64,000 nucleotides of DNA from Sediminibacterium sp. KACHI17. GTDB lineage: Bacteria; Bacteroidota; Bacteroidia; Chitinophagales; Chitinophagaceae. Numbering within the stretch: position 1 is the stretch's first letter; every line of letters starts with the position of its first letter. The notes below the pieces were generated by a model that saw only the letters and a list, made by a program, of their open reading frames with translations, did no database searches and was not told the DNA's origin. Positions 52,557 to 59,663 of the stretch are shown here, in pieces. The position numbers were made by a program, and so were the translations under genes. The stretch spans positions 124,001 to 188,000 of the forward strand of contig NZ_AP029612.1 of assembly GCF_040362915.1 (NCBI RefSeq), written 5' to 3'.

Positions 52557-52924
52557 TCACAGTCTTCATTTAGATAATTTGATATTTTGTAAATAGTATT
52601 AAAAACTTTTGCTTTTATCCCTTTTATTATATCATCAATTGATCAAAGTACAAACCAATGCACAGCGTTAACACGCAACACTGAACCGTCATCCTGAGGA
52701 GCATTGATCACGCAAGTGATCATCTGCGACGAAGGATCTGATCATTATGAGGATTTTGATGGTTGTAGGAGCGATGTAAAATGAAATGTTACACCTTAGC
52801 TGTGTAACACGAAGAGTCCCCTCGTACCTCTGGAGACATCTGTGTGGAACTTTTTATTTATCAGACTCTACGGAGAAGGAAAGAGTGTCTCTATATCATT
52901 TGCACTAATCAGCTTCTTAAATAT
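52557..52924. other. 368-bp gap holding direct repeat copy A
   Basis: Apart from the ~215-bp repeat at 52664-52879 nothing recognisable is present. The small membrane-protein gene on the other strand ends at 52925. Confidence 0.6.
52664..52879. repeat. Direct repeat copy A (~215 bp, structured)
   Basis: It is about 85% identical to 54034-54248, in the same orientation, 1370 bp away. It contains the common word pair GTCATCCTGAGG ... CGAAGGATCT, the stem TGATCAC-GCAA-GTGATCA, the stem GTTACAC/GTGTAAC and the far-apart arms AGAGTC/GACTCT. Three hairpins in fixed order suggest a structured RNA or a non-autonomous element. No coding potential is visible. Confidence 0.85.
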
Positions 52925-53206
52925 TTAGATAAGCCATAAGAAGCTTACCAACAATGGACAAATACATAGAAAAATAAAAAGTAGATAATCTTGTTGATAA
53001 GCGGGCTGAGTTGTTAAATATTTACCCAGCCATACACAAGTATAAATGAAAGCCCAAATGGGGGTGATGATGATAAATGCCACCGGTGAAAGATCACAGA
53101 CAGGTTCCCCGGCCGTTTTAAACATATAATAGATCATATAGATCCACCACAGCAGATAGGGTAAAAGAAAAAAGCTGGAAACTTTATGTCGATAAAAAAG
53201 CGACAT
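52925..53206 (-). CDS. Small membrane protein, unknown function
   Basis: The 93-residue product has three likely membrane segments (SSFFLLPYLLWWIYMIYYMF, VAFIIITPIWAFIYTCVWLG and LLFIFLCICPLLVSFLWL). I do not recognise a family. It lies between the two direct repeats, on the same strand as the toxin-antitoxin pair, 59 bases after the toxin stop. It could be a third gene of that module or an unrelated passenger. Confidence 0.6.
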   Translation of the reverse strand: MSLFYRHKVSSFFLLPYLLWWIYMIYYMFKTAGEPVCDLSPVAFIIITPIWAFIYTCVWLGKYLTTQPAYQQDYLLFIFLCICPLLVSFLWLI

Positions 53207-53265
53207 GGTTCTTTTTCTATTGATGCTGAAAACTTGAAAAAGTAACCTTGTTGCTTTATAGAATT

Positions 53266-53601
53266 TTACAGATCTAGTACGATCAGTAAATTCTTTTTTA
53301 GTTGTTGGATTTGATCTTGGTTGAGTTTACCGATTCTTTGTATCAATCTTTTATTATCAATAGCCCTAATTTGATCAATAAGCACATCACTCAGTTGATC
53401 CAGTTGCGATTTTTTTAAATGCACACGAAGAATATGTATATCAGGTTGAATATTGGTGGTAATAGGACAAACGATTGTTGATAGATGAGTATCATTCAAT
53501 AGATCTGTTTGTATAATTACAACAGGTCTGGTTTTACCTGGTTCTGTTCCTTTACCCGGATTTAGATTGGCTAGCCATATATCATATTGCTTAATCTTCA
53601 T
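53266..53601 (-). CDS. PemK/MazF-family toxin (endoribonuclease)
   Basis: The 111-residue product starts at ATG 53601 (MKIKQYDIWLANLNPG); the frame extends upstream but the family begins here. GTEPGKTRPVVII carries the catalytic Arg (Arg25), and PITT gives the second active residue (Thr48). DQIRAIDNKRL near residues 76-86 is typical. MazF toxins cut mRNA or rRNA at short sequences and so stop growth. The start overlaps the end of the antitoxin gene by 11 bases, which implies coupled translation. Confidence 0.93.
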   Translation of the reverse strand: MKIKQYDIWLANLNPGKGTEPGKTRPVVIIQTDLLNDTHLSTIVCPITTNIQPDIHILRVHLKKSQLDQLSDVLIDQIRAIDNKRLIQRIGKLNQDQIQQLKKNLLIVLDL

Positions 53602-53821
53602 CAGCCAGTTTTTCAAACTCACGTAAGATGTTCATAGACTCTTTTCTGCCAAGCGCAGATTCTTTTGCCAATGTATGCTTCAATAACTTTCTGTGATGAT
53701 AACGATTGTAGAGATCTACCGCTTCGTTGATATAGCGATTACGAGCTATATTCAATTTTGCAGTGATAGCTTCTGCTTCTTCGAATGTTTGATCATCCAG
53801 TTTGAGTGATAAAGTTTTCAT
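53591..53821 (-). CDS. Ribbon-helix-helix antitoxin partner of MazF
   Basis: The 76-residue product (start ATG 53821; an upstream extension to 53908 is not family-like) begins KTLSLKLDDQTFEEAEAITA, a beta strand followed by a helix, then NIARNRYINEAVDLYNRYH, as in MetJ/Arc/CopG DNA-binding proteins. The acidic C-terminus (EFEKLADED) would block the toxin. It therefore is an RHH antitoxin and not an AbrB-type MazE. It should repress its own operon; repeated motifs stand directly upstream. Confidence 0.88.
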   Translation of the reverse strand: MKTLSLKLDDQTFEEAEAITAKLNIARNRYINEAVDLYNRYHHRKLLKHTLAKESALGRKESMNILREFEKLADED

Positions 53822-53835
53822 ACCCTTACTTTTTA

Positions 53836-53864
53836 TAAAGGTATATACTTTTGGTGTATACTTT
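53836..53864 (-). promoter_or_regulatory. Candidate promoter and operator of the toxin-antitoxin pair
   Basis: On the + strand GGTATATACTTT (53840-53851) and GGTGTATACTTT (53853-53864) are direct repeats 13 bp apart. On the gene strand TACCTTTA (53843-53836) matches seven of eight positions of the -7 element. Operator repeats overlapping the promoter fit autoregulation by an RHH dimer. Confidence 0.55.
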
Positions 53865-54033
53865 GAAAAAGGTATGTGTTGCATAGTATTGATTGTAACT
53901 CGAAACAATCAGTAGAGCCGAAAATAGTGATACACCCCATCGTATTTCCCGCAAATTTGATGATTAGTTGGTTGAATATGTTTCAAGTGAAGTGATAAGA
54001 AAGATCACCCGGCTGTGCTGGCGAAGCCAACGC

Positions 54034-54248
54034 AGCATTAACACACAACACTGAACCGTCATCCTGAGGAGCATTGATCACGCAAGTGATCATCTGCGAC
54101 GAAGGATCTGATCATTATGGTTGTTTTATGGCAATAGGAGAGAAGCAAAACTAAATGTTACACCTTAGCTGTGTAAAACGCAGAGTCCTCTCGTACCTCT
54201 GGAGACATCCGCGAAGAACTTTTTATTTGTAAGACTCTGCGGGGAAGA
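54034..54248. repeat. Direct repeat copy B (~215 bp, structured)
   Basis: Second copy of the element at 52664. The central part from AACACTGAACCGTC to GGATCTGATCATTATG is identical to copy A; the flanks differ by substitutions and a small indel. The outer arms CGCAGAGTC / GACTCTGCG pair over nine bases here, better than in copy A. Confidence 0.85.
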
Positions 54249-54457
54249 AAAGGTGAAGTCCTTTTGCGTCTTGGGAAGATTCAAAAAGTTTTTTTATCGA
54301 TTAAACCTGCTGATACAGGGTTGTAAAAGCGCTTGGATTAATAGATATAATAAAATATGTACATGTATCTAGGATTAATTCCTCTAAAAGCGGCTTTTTT
54401 CTGTTCGTAGCCTCAATTTTCCACCCCTAAAACCACCGATCTACCGTACTTTTTCCC

Positions 54458-54465
54458 TACTTTTG
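54458..54465 (+). promoter_or_regulatory. -7 element of the rpsA promoter
   Basis: TACTTTTG is an exact TAnnTTTG match 34 bases before the rpsA ATG; no clear -33 TTG is found at 19-21 bases upstream. Confidence 0.6.
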
Positions 54466-54499
54466 CACCCCCGATTTATTAAACCATCGGGATCATTTT

Positions 54500-56389
54500 A
54501 TGAACATTTTTCGTAAACAATTAAACGCAGATGCTCAGGACAACGCGGGTACACCCGAAGTTGCTACTGCGACAACAAAAGCACCTGAAGCAGCGCCGGT
54601 TGTAGAAACTGCGCATGATGATTTTGACTGGAGCATTGACAAGCGTAATGTGAGTCACTATGCTGAAGCTGAAAGAGTGAAGTATGACAAAGTGTATGAT
54701 AACACTTTCGTACAGATCGAAGACGGCGAGATCGTTCGTGGTGGTGTGGTTGCCCTCACCAAAACAGATGTAGTAGTTAACATCGGTTTCAAAAGCGATG
54801 GTCTGGTTTCACTGAACGAATTCCGTGATGTACAGGGATTGAAAGTAGGTGACGAAGTAGAAGTAATGGTTGTTGAGAAAGAAGACCGCAATGGTAATCT
54901 GCACCTCAGCCGTAAGTCTGCCCGCATCTTCCGTGCATGGGAGCGTATCGTGGAAGTACACAAGACTGGTGAAGTAATCACCGGTACTGTTACCAGCAAA
55001 ACAAAAGGTGGTTTGATCGTTGATGTATTCGGTATGGAAACTTTCTTACCGGGTTCTCAAATCGACGTGAAGCCTGTAACTGATTACGATCAGTTCGTAG
55101 GTAAGACCATGGAATTTAAAGTTGTGAAGATCAACGAAGCAATTAAGAATGCTGTAGTATCTCACAAAGCACTGATCGAAAGCGATATCGAAGCACAGCG
55201 TGCAGAGATCATGAGCAAACTCGAAAAAGGTCAGGTATTGGAAGGTGTGGTGAAAAACATCACAGATTTCGGTGCTTTCATGGACCTTGGTGGTTTGGAT
55301 GGCCTGTTGTACATCACCGATATTTCATGGGGTCGCATCTCTCACCCAAGCGAAGTGGTGAAGATGGATCAGAAATTACAAGTGGTGGTATTGGATTTCG
55401 ACGACGACAAGAAGCGTATCAGCTTAGGTCTGAAGCAACTGACGCCACATCCATGGGATGTGCTGCCTGAAGGTTTATCTGAAGGTTCAGTTGTGAAAGG
55501 TAAAGTAGTAAATATTGAAGATTACGGTGCATTCCTGGAAATTCAGCCGGGTGTTGAAGGACTGGTACACGTATCTGAGATCACTTGGGCAAATACTCCG
55601 ATCAACGCGAAGGAATTCTTCAAGTTGGGCGATGAGTACGAAGCAAAAGTGGTAACCTTAGATAAAGATGCTCGTAAGATGAGTCTGAGCATCAAACAAA
55701 TGAGCGAAGACCCATGGAGCACAATCGAGAACAAGTTCCCTGAAAACAGTAAGCACAAAGGATTGGTGAAAAACATCACTCCATATGGCGTATTCGTTGA
55801 ATTGGAGCCAGGTATCGGTGGTATGATCCACATCAGCGATCTGAGCTGGTTGAAGCGTTTCAATCACCCAACTGATTATACCAAAGTTGGTGAGCACATC
55901 GATATCATCATCCTCAGCATCGATAAAGAAAACCGCAAACTGCAATTAGGACACAAACAGTTGGAAGAAGATCCTTGGAATGCCCTGGAAGAAACTTTCG
56001 CTGTGGGTAGTCAGCACGAAGGAACTGTTACCCGTAAGGATGACAAAGGTGCCCTCGTACAATTGCCTTATGGTTTAGAAGGTTTTGCACCTAACCGTCA
56101 CCTGAACAAGGAAGATGGCACACAGGTGAAAGCTGATGAAACTGCACAATTCATCGTGATCGAATTCGATCGTAATGAAAAACGCATCGTTCTGAGCCAT
56201 GCCCGTATCTGGGAGAAAGTAGTAGCTGAAGAAAAGGAAATTGCCAAGAAAGAAGCGAAAGCGGAAGCTGACAGTACCAAGAAAGCAGTGAAGAATATCC
56301 AGAGCAAGGTAGAAAAAGCAACCCTGGGTGACCTGGGAGCTTTAGCTGAGATCAAAGCTAAACTGAAGGAAGGAGAAGGCGAGAACTAA
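54500..56389 (+). CDS. rpsA: 30S ribosomal protein S1
   Basis: The 629-residue product contains six S1 (OB-fold) domains at about 70-135, 158-220, 245-312, 330-397, 415-482 and 500-565; the third to fifth have the clearest GxVxxITDFGAFxxL pattern. The N-terminal 40 residues are Ala/Glu/Pro-rich, and a charged Lys/Glu tail follows residue 580. S1 unfolds and recruits mRNA to the 30S subunit, which matters in a phylum that uses few Shine-Dalgarno sites. Confidence 0.97.
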   Translation: MNIFRKQLNADAQDNAGTPEVATATTKAPEAAPVVETAHDDFDWSIDKRNVSHYAEAERVKYDKVYDNTFVQIEDGEIVRGGVVALTKTDVVVNIGFKSDGLVSLNEFRDVQGLKVGDEVEVMVVEKEDRNGNLHLSRKSARIFRAWERIVEVHKTGEVITGTVTSKTKGGLIVDVFGMETFLPGSQIDVKPVTDYDQFVGKTMEFKVVKINEAIKNAVVSHKALIESDIEAQRAEIMSKLEKGQVLEGVVKNITDFGAFMDLGGLDGLLYITDISWGRISHPSEVVKMDQKLQVVVLDFDDDKKRISLGLKQLTPHPWDVLPEGLSEGSVVKGKVVNIEDYGAFLEIQPGVEGLVHVSEITWANTPINAKEFFKLGDEYEAKVVTLDKDARKMSLSIKQMSEDPWSTIENKFPENSKHKGLVKNITPYGVFVELEPGIGGMIHISDLSWLKRFNHPTDYTKVGEHIDIIILSIDKENRKLQLGHKQLEEDPWNALEETFAVGSQHEGTVTRKDDKGALVQLPYGLEGFAPNRHLNKEDGTQVKADETAQFIVIEFDRNEKRIVLSHARIWEKVVAEEKEIAKKEAKAEADSTKKAVKNIQSKVEKATLGDLGALAEIKAKLKEGEGEN

Positions 56390-56415
56390 TAACGCCTTCG
56401 TTTGAATAGGTAAAG

Positions 56416-56450
56416 AAAAAAGCTGTTCTGCTAAGCAGAGCAGCTTTTTC
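56416..56450 (+). terminator. Intrinsic terminator after rpsA
   Basis: A 15-bp stem with one G-U pair (AAAAAGCTGTTCTGC / GCAGAGCAGCTTTTT), TAA loop and T-rich tail. Confidence 0.9.
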
Positions 56451-56455
56451 TTTTA

Positions 56456-56516
56456 ACAGAGGAATAAGAAATAGGAAATAAGAAATAAGAAATAAAAAAT
56501 GAGAAATAAGAAATGA
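56456..56516. repeat. AATAAGAAAT-word repeat, left arm
   Basis: A purine-rich run of GAATAAGAAATAGGAAAT-type words. Its complement, in reversed order, stands at 57031-57070 (ATTTCCTATTTCC, CTTATTCCTTATTTC), so the two arms flank the pseudogene between them. The same words make the hairpin at 50029-50135. Confidence 0.8.
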
Positions 56517-56540
56517 GGGGGGAGTAGTGGTTAGGATGGA

Positions 56541-56924
56541 TTAGTTAGAGGATGAGGGGCGATTATTGTTTTTTCTGGCAGTATCGATGCTTTTGAGGAA
56601 AATATAAATAAGCTCTGTACACTCTTTTCTAATTTCTGATAGGTTGATAGAAATATCCCAATTCAATTTTTCAATAATAGCTAGACAATTCCTTGTTTCA
56701 CGTAACTCTTTAAGTGCTATTTTCATTTTATGGATAAAATCTGTTCTGGATTCTGCTGATTGAGCTTCACCATATTATAAAGCTGGTGAAGACCCGCTTC
56801 TTGTTAATTGACCTCCTAAATGGGTTCCGGCAAATGTTCTGGGAAGTTTCTCAGCTATCTGAATACAGTTCACTGCAAATAGTATCAGTCTTTCTTCTAG
56901 ATAAAATTTTTGTTTAGGCTCCAT
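56541..56924 (-). pseudogene. Four-helix-bundle (S23/IVP-like) protein gene with premature stop
   Basis: Reading from ATG 56924, 127 codons stay in frame to the stop at 56541, broken only by TAA at codon 50 (56775-56777). The first part reads MEPKQKFYLEERLILFAVNC and HLGGQLTRSGSSPAL; the second part reads YGEAQSAESRTDFIHKMKIA and LKELRETRNCLAIIEKLNW. This is the pattern of the short four-helix-bundle proteins related to 23S rRNA intervening-sequence proteins, where the stop usually corresponds to Asn (PALNYGEAQ). A sequencing error or read-through cannot be excluded. A shorter product from an internal ATG (56726) would lack the first two helices. Confidence 0.8.
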
Positions 56925-57030
56925 GTCATTTCTTTATGCTACAAATTAAAACCTTGCAATCACCTAACAATCAGGTATTTATACCGGCTATTTATACGTA
57001 TTCTTGAAACTTTTTATAGTTTCAATTCTC

Positions 57031-57070
57031 TTCATTTCCTATTTCCTGTTTCTTATTCCTTATTTCTCTG
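57031..57070. repeat. ATTTCTTATTCC-word repeat, right arm
   Basis: Pyrimidine-rich complement of the words at 56456-56516, about 515 bases away. Between the arms lie only the pseudogene and short flanks. Confidence 0.75.
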
Positions 57071-57139
57071 TTTTATGCTTTTCTTAACTCCCTGATAATC
57101 AATTCTCCAATTCAAGTTTCTAAATTGCTTATAATTAAC

Positions 57140-57147
57140 TAATTTTG
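57140..57147 (+). promoter_or_regulatory. -7 element of the bamD promoter
   Basis: TAATTTTG is an exact TAnnTTTG match ending only 9 bases before the bamD ATG (57157). The mRNA would start within about five bases of the ATG, so the transcript should be leaderless or nearly so. Confidence 0.6.
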
Positions 57148-57156
57148 CCAACTTGT

Positions 57157-57981
57157 ATGAATAGGATCGGAATCTTTTTATTGGCGTCTGTTTTACTGGT
57201 ATCGTGTTCTAATAAGTTCTCCAAAGTTTTGAAGAGCAAGGACTACGAGTACAAATACAAAATGGCAGAACAGTATTATGCCAAGAAAGATTACACGAAA
57301 GCACAAGTGCTCTTTGAAGACATTTTTCCTTACGTAAAAGGTACTGCTCGTTATGAGGATATGTACTATAAGTTCGCATACTCTTATTATTACCAGAACG
57401 ATTTCATGAATGCTGAAAATCTGTTCAAGAGTTTTGTAGAGAATTTCCCGAACAGTACAAAAGGTGAGGAGTGTGATTACATGCGTGCGTATTGTTATTT
57501 CAGACAATCGCCAAAGATCGATTTGGATCAGACCAGTACGAATAAGACCATGCAGTTGATGCAGGCGTTTATTAATACACATCCTACTTCCAGTCGCGTA
57601 CAGGAAGCAACCGATATCATTGATAAGTGCAGAGAGAAACTGGAAGCAAAAGAATTCAAAAGCGCACAGTTATATTATAACCTTGGTTTTTATAAAGCTG
57701 CCGCTATCGCTTTTGGAAATGTATCCGATAATTTTCCGGATTCTAAAAAAGCAGATGAATACAAACTCCAGGTGATCAAGTCTTATTTCCGTTATGCTGA
57801 AATGAGTTATGAAGAAAAGCAGATAGAGCGTTTTCAGAAAGTGATCGAAGAATGTCAGGATTTTTCAGACCGTTATGCAGATAGTAAGTATCTGGAAGAG
57901 GTCAACAAGTATAAATTACAATCAACAAACTATATTAAAAACCAGAAAAATGAGCAAGCTAAGAAGGCAAATGAGCGCTAA
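57157..57981 (+). CDS. bamD: Outer membrane protein assembly factor BamD
   Basis: The 274-residue lipoprotein has a lipobox signal (LLASVLLVSCSNK, Cys at about residue 17) and five TPR-like units, for example YKMAEQYYAKKDYTKAQVLF and YKFAYSYYYQNDFMNAENLF. BamD works with BamA to insert beta-barrel proteins into the outer membrane. ATG 57157 is chosen; the in-frame TTG at 57145 is part of the -7 element. The end overlaps rpoZ. Confidence 0.95.
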   Translation: MNRIGIFLLASVLLVSCSNKFSKVLKSKDYEYKYKMAEQYYAKKDYTKAQVLFEDIFPYVKGTARYEDMYYKFAYSYYYQNDFMNAENLFKSFVENFPNSTKGEECDYMRAYCYFRQSPKIDLDQTSTNKTMQLMQAFINTHPTSSRVQEATDIIDKCREKLEAKEFKSAQLYYNLGFYKAAAIAFGNVSDNFPDSKKADEYKLQVIKSYFRYAEMSYEEKQIERFQKVIEECQDFSDRYADSKYLEEVNKYKLQSTNYIKNQKNEQAKKANER

Positions 57982-58294
57982 TACCGCTAGTGTGGTTGAA
58001 ACCAAAAGCCTGATTTCTATCAAAGGAAAAACAGGTAATCTGTATGAATCAATCGCCATTATTGCGCGCAGAGCTAATCAGATCAATGTTTCATTGAGAG
58101 AAGAGTTGCACAATAAACTGGAAGAGTTTGCTAGTCATACAGACAGTCTGGAAGAGATCCATGAGAACAAGGAGCAGATCGAGATCTCTAGAGCCTATGA
58201 GAAAATGCCAAACCCGGCTATTCTTGCAACGCAGGAATTCATGGAAGACAAAATCTACCACAGAAAGAACAACGATAACGATCTGTTTAGATAA
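57950..58294 (+). CDS. rpoZ: DNA-directed RNA polymerase omega subunit
   Basis: The 114-residue product has the Bacteroidota omega pattern: GNLYESIAIIARRANQINVS, then HNKLEEFASHTDSLEEIHEN and KEQIEISRAYEKMPNPAI. Omega helps fold and assemble beta-prime. The start may be ATG 57950 (32-base overlap with bamD) or ATG 57971 (11-base overlap); both are in frame. Order bamD-rpoZ-coaBC is common in the phylum. A terminator follows at 58322. Confidence 0.9.
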   Translation: MSKLRRQMSANTASVVETKSLISIKGKTGNLYESIAIIARRANQINVSLREELHNKLEEFASHTDSLEEIHENKEQIEISRAYEKMPNPAILATQEFMEDKIYHRKNNDNDLFR

Positions 58295-58321
58295 GATCGT
58301 ATCCGACTATAATTTTATGAA

Positions 58322-58350
58322 AAGCGACAGTTATTTAACTGTCGTTTTTT
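58322..58350 (+). terminator. Intrinsic terminator after rpoZ
   Basis: A perfect 8-bp stem (CGACAGTT / AACTGTCG), ATTT loop and six T. Confidence 0.9.
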
Positions 58351-58366
58351 GTTACTTTGAGGAAGA

Positions 58367-58460
58367 GTAGTGAGTGGGACTGACTTTATGAATGTAAGGA
58401 TGACAAATAAATGCCGTCAACTTTCATATTACTCACTACCGACTACTCACTATTCACTAT
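58367..58460. repeat. Inverted word-like repeat (TTCACTATTCAC family)
   Basis: Arms GTAGTGAGT (58367-58375) and ACTCACTAC (58431-58439) pair perfectly; the right side continues with CGACTACTCACTATTCACT up to the coaBC start. Same words as 29872-30007. Confidence 0.75.
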
Positions 58461-58466
58461 CACCCC

Positions 58467-59663
58467 ATGCTTAAAGGAAAAAAAATACTCGTTGGCATTA
58501 CAGGCAGTATCGCTGCATATAAAACCATAACACTGGTGCGTTTGCTTATCAAGGCAGGTGCAGAAGTCAAAGTGGTGATGACGAATGCCGCTAAAGAATT
58601 TGCTTCACCGGTTGTGCTCTCAACCCTATCCAAAAATAAAGTCACTTATGATCTTGTAGAAGGCGACGATTGGTCTAACCATGTCATGCTCGGACGCTGG
58701 GCAGATGTATTCGTCATTGCTCCACTTAGCTGCAATACCATGGCTAAAATGGCAAATGGATTATGTGATAATGTTTTATTAGCGGTGTATTTATCTGCTA
58801 CTTGTCCGGTTGTGATCGCTCCTGCCATGGATGAAGACATGTGGCATCACCCATCTACACAACGAAACTTAGAACAATTAGTAAAAGATGGGAATCATTT
58901 GATCAAAGTTGGGAATGGAGAATTAGCAAGTGGTTTGTTTGGCGAAGGAAGAATGGCAGAGCCTGAAGAAATTTGCCAATACCTCATCGAACATTTTTTT
59001 CGCTCAAGTGAGTTGAAAGGAAAAAAAGCAATTGTAACTGCCGGGCCCACTTATGAAGCCATTGATCCGGTTCGTTTTATTGGTAACCACTCTTCCGGGA
59101 AAATGGGTTTTGCCATTGCAGAAGAACTGTATTTGCGTGGTGCAGATGTGGTATTGATCACTGGACCTACTCATCAAAAGACAAATTATAATGGCATACA
59201 GGTAAGAGCTGTTGTTTCCGGCGATCAGATGTATGATATCGCTACCCGCGAATTCAATGATGCGGATATTGCAGTTATGTCTGCCGCAGTGGCTGATTAT
59301 AAACCGATCAGCGCTGCAACCGATAAGATCAAAAAGAAACTAGATGAATGGGAGATTACATTGATCAAGAACAAAGACATTTTATTACAATTAGGAAAAG
59401 ATAAAAAGAAAGGACAGTTTTTGGTAGGCTTTGCATTGGAGACAAATAATGAAAAGGAAAATGCACTGATCAAGCTTCAATCGAAAAATGCAGATGCGAT
59501 CGTTCTGAATTCTTTAAATGATAAGGATGCTGGATTTAGTATCGATACCAATGCCGTAACTATTTTTCATAGCAATGGAGCAGAAGTAACGACCGGTGTG
59601 AAATCTAAAAAGGAAGTAGCGACAGATATAGTTTCATTCATCATAAAACATTTGCATGCTTAA
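58467..59663 (+). CDS. coaBC: Bifunctional phosphopantothenoylcysteine decarboxylase/synthetase
   Basis: The 398-residue cytoplasmic enzyme makes 4'-phosphopantetheine from phosphopantothenate and Cys in CoA synthesis. CoaC (about 1-180) has the FMN-binding GITGSIAAYK and the catalytic His72 (SNHV). CoaB (about 185-398) has TAGPTYEAIDPVRFIGNHSS and AAVADYKP. Two positions differ from E. coli: PAMN is PAMD (Asp122), and the Cys loop reads GELASGLFGEGRM without Cys. Similar changes occur in relatives, so the enzyme is probably active. Its stop overlaps the next start by 8 bases. Confidence 0.96.
   Translation: MLKGKKILVGITGSIAAYKTITLVRLLIKAGAEVKVVMTNAAKEFASPVVLSTLSKNKVTYDLVEGDDWSNHVMLGRWADVFVIAPLSCNTMAKMANGLCDNVLLAVYLSATCPVVIAPAMDEDMWHHPSTQRNLEQLVKDGNHLIKVGNGELASGLFGEGRMAEPEEICQYLIEHFFRSSELKGKKAIVTAGPTYEAIDPVRFIGNHSSGKMGFAIAEELYLRGADVVLITGPTHQKTNYNGIQVRAVVSGDQMYDIATREFNDADIAVMSAAVADYKPISAATDKIKKKLDEWEITLIKNKDILLQLGKDKKKGQFLVGFALETNNEKENALIKLQSKNADAIVLNSLNDKDAGFSIDTNAVTIFHSNGAEVTTGVKSKKEVATDIVSFIIKHLHA

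Larger units (their letters stand above)
53822..54499. other. 678-bp divergent gap between toxin-antitoxin pair and rpsA
   Basis: It holds the antitoxin control region, direct repeat copy B (54034-54248) and the rpsA promoter (54458). No further gene is credible here. Confidence 0.7.

Noticed and set aside
56910-57095. 61-residue plus-strand frame
   Set aside because: It starts over the pseudogene's first codons and runs through the pyrimidine-rich repeat arm; no sign of a real protein.
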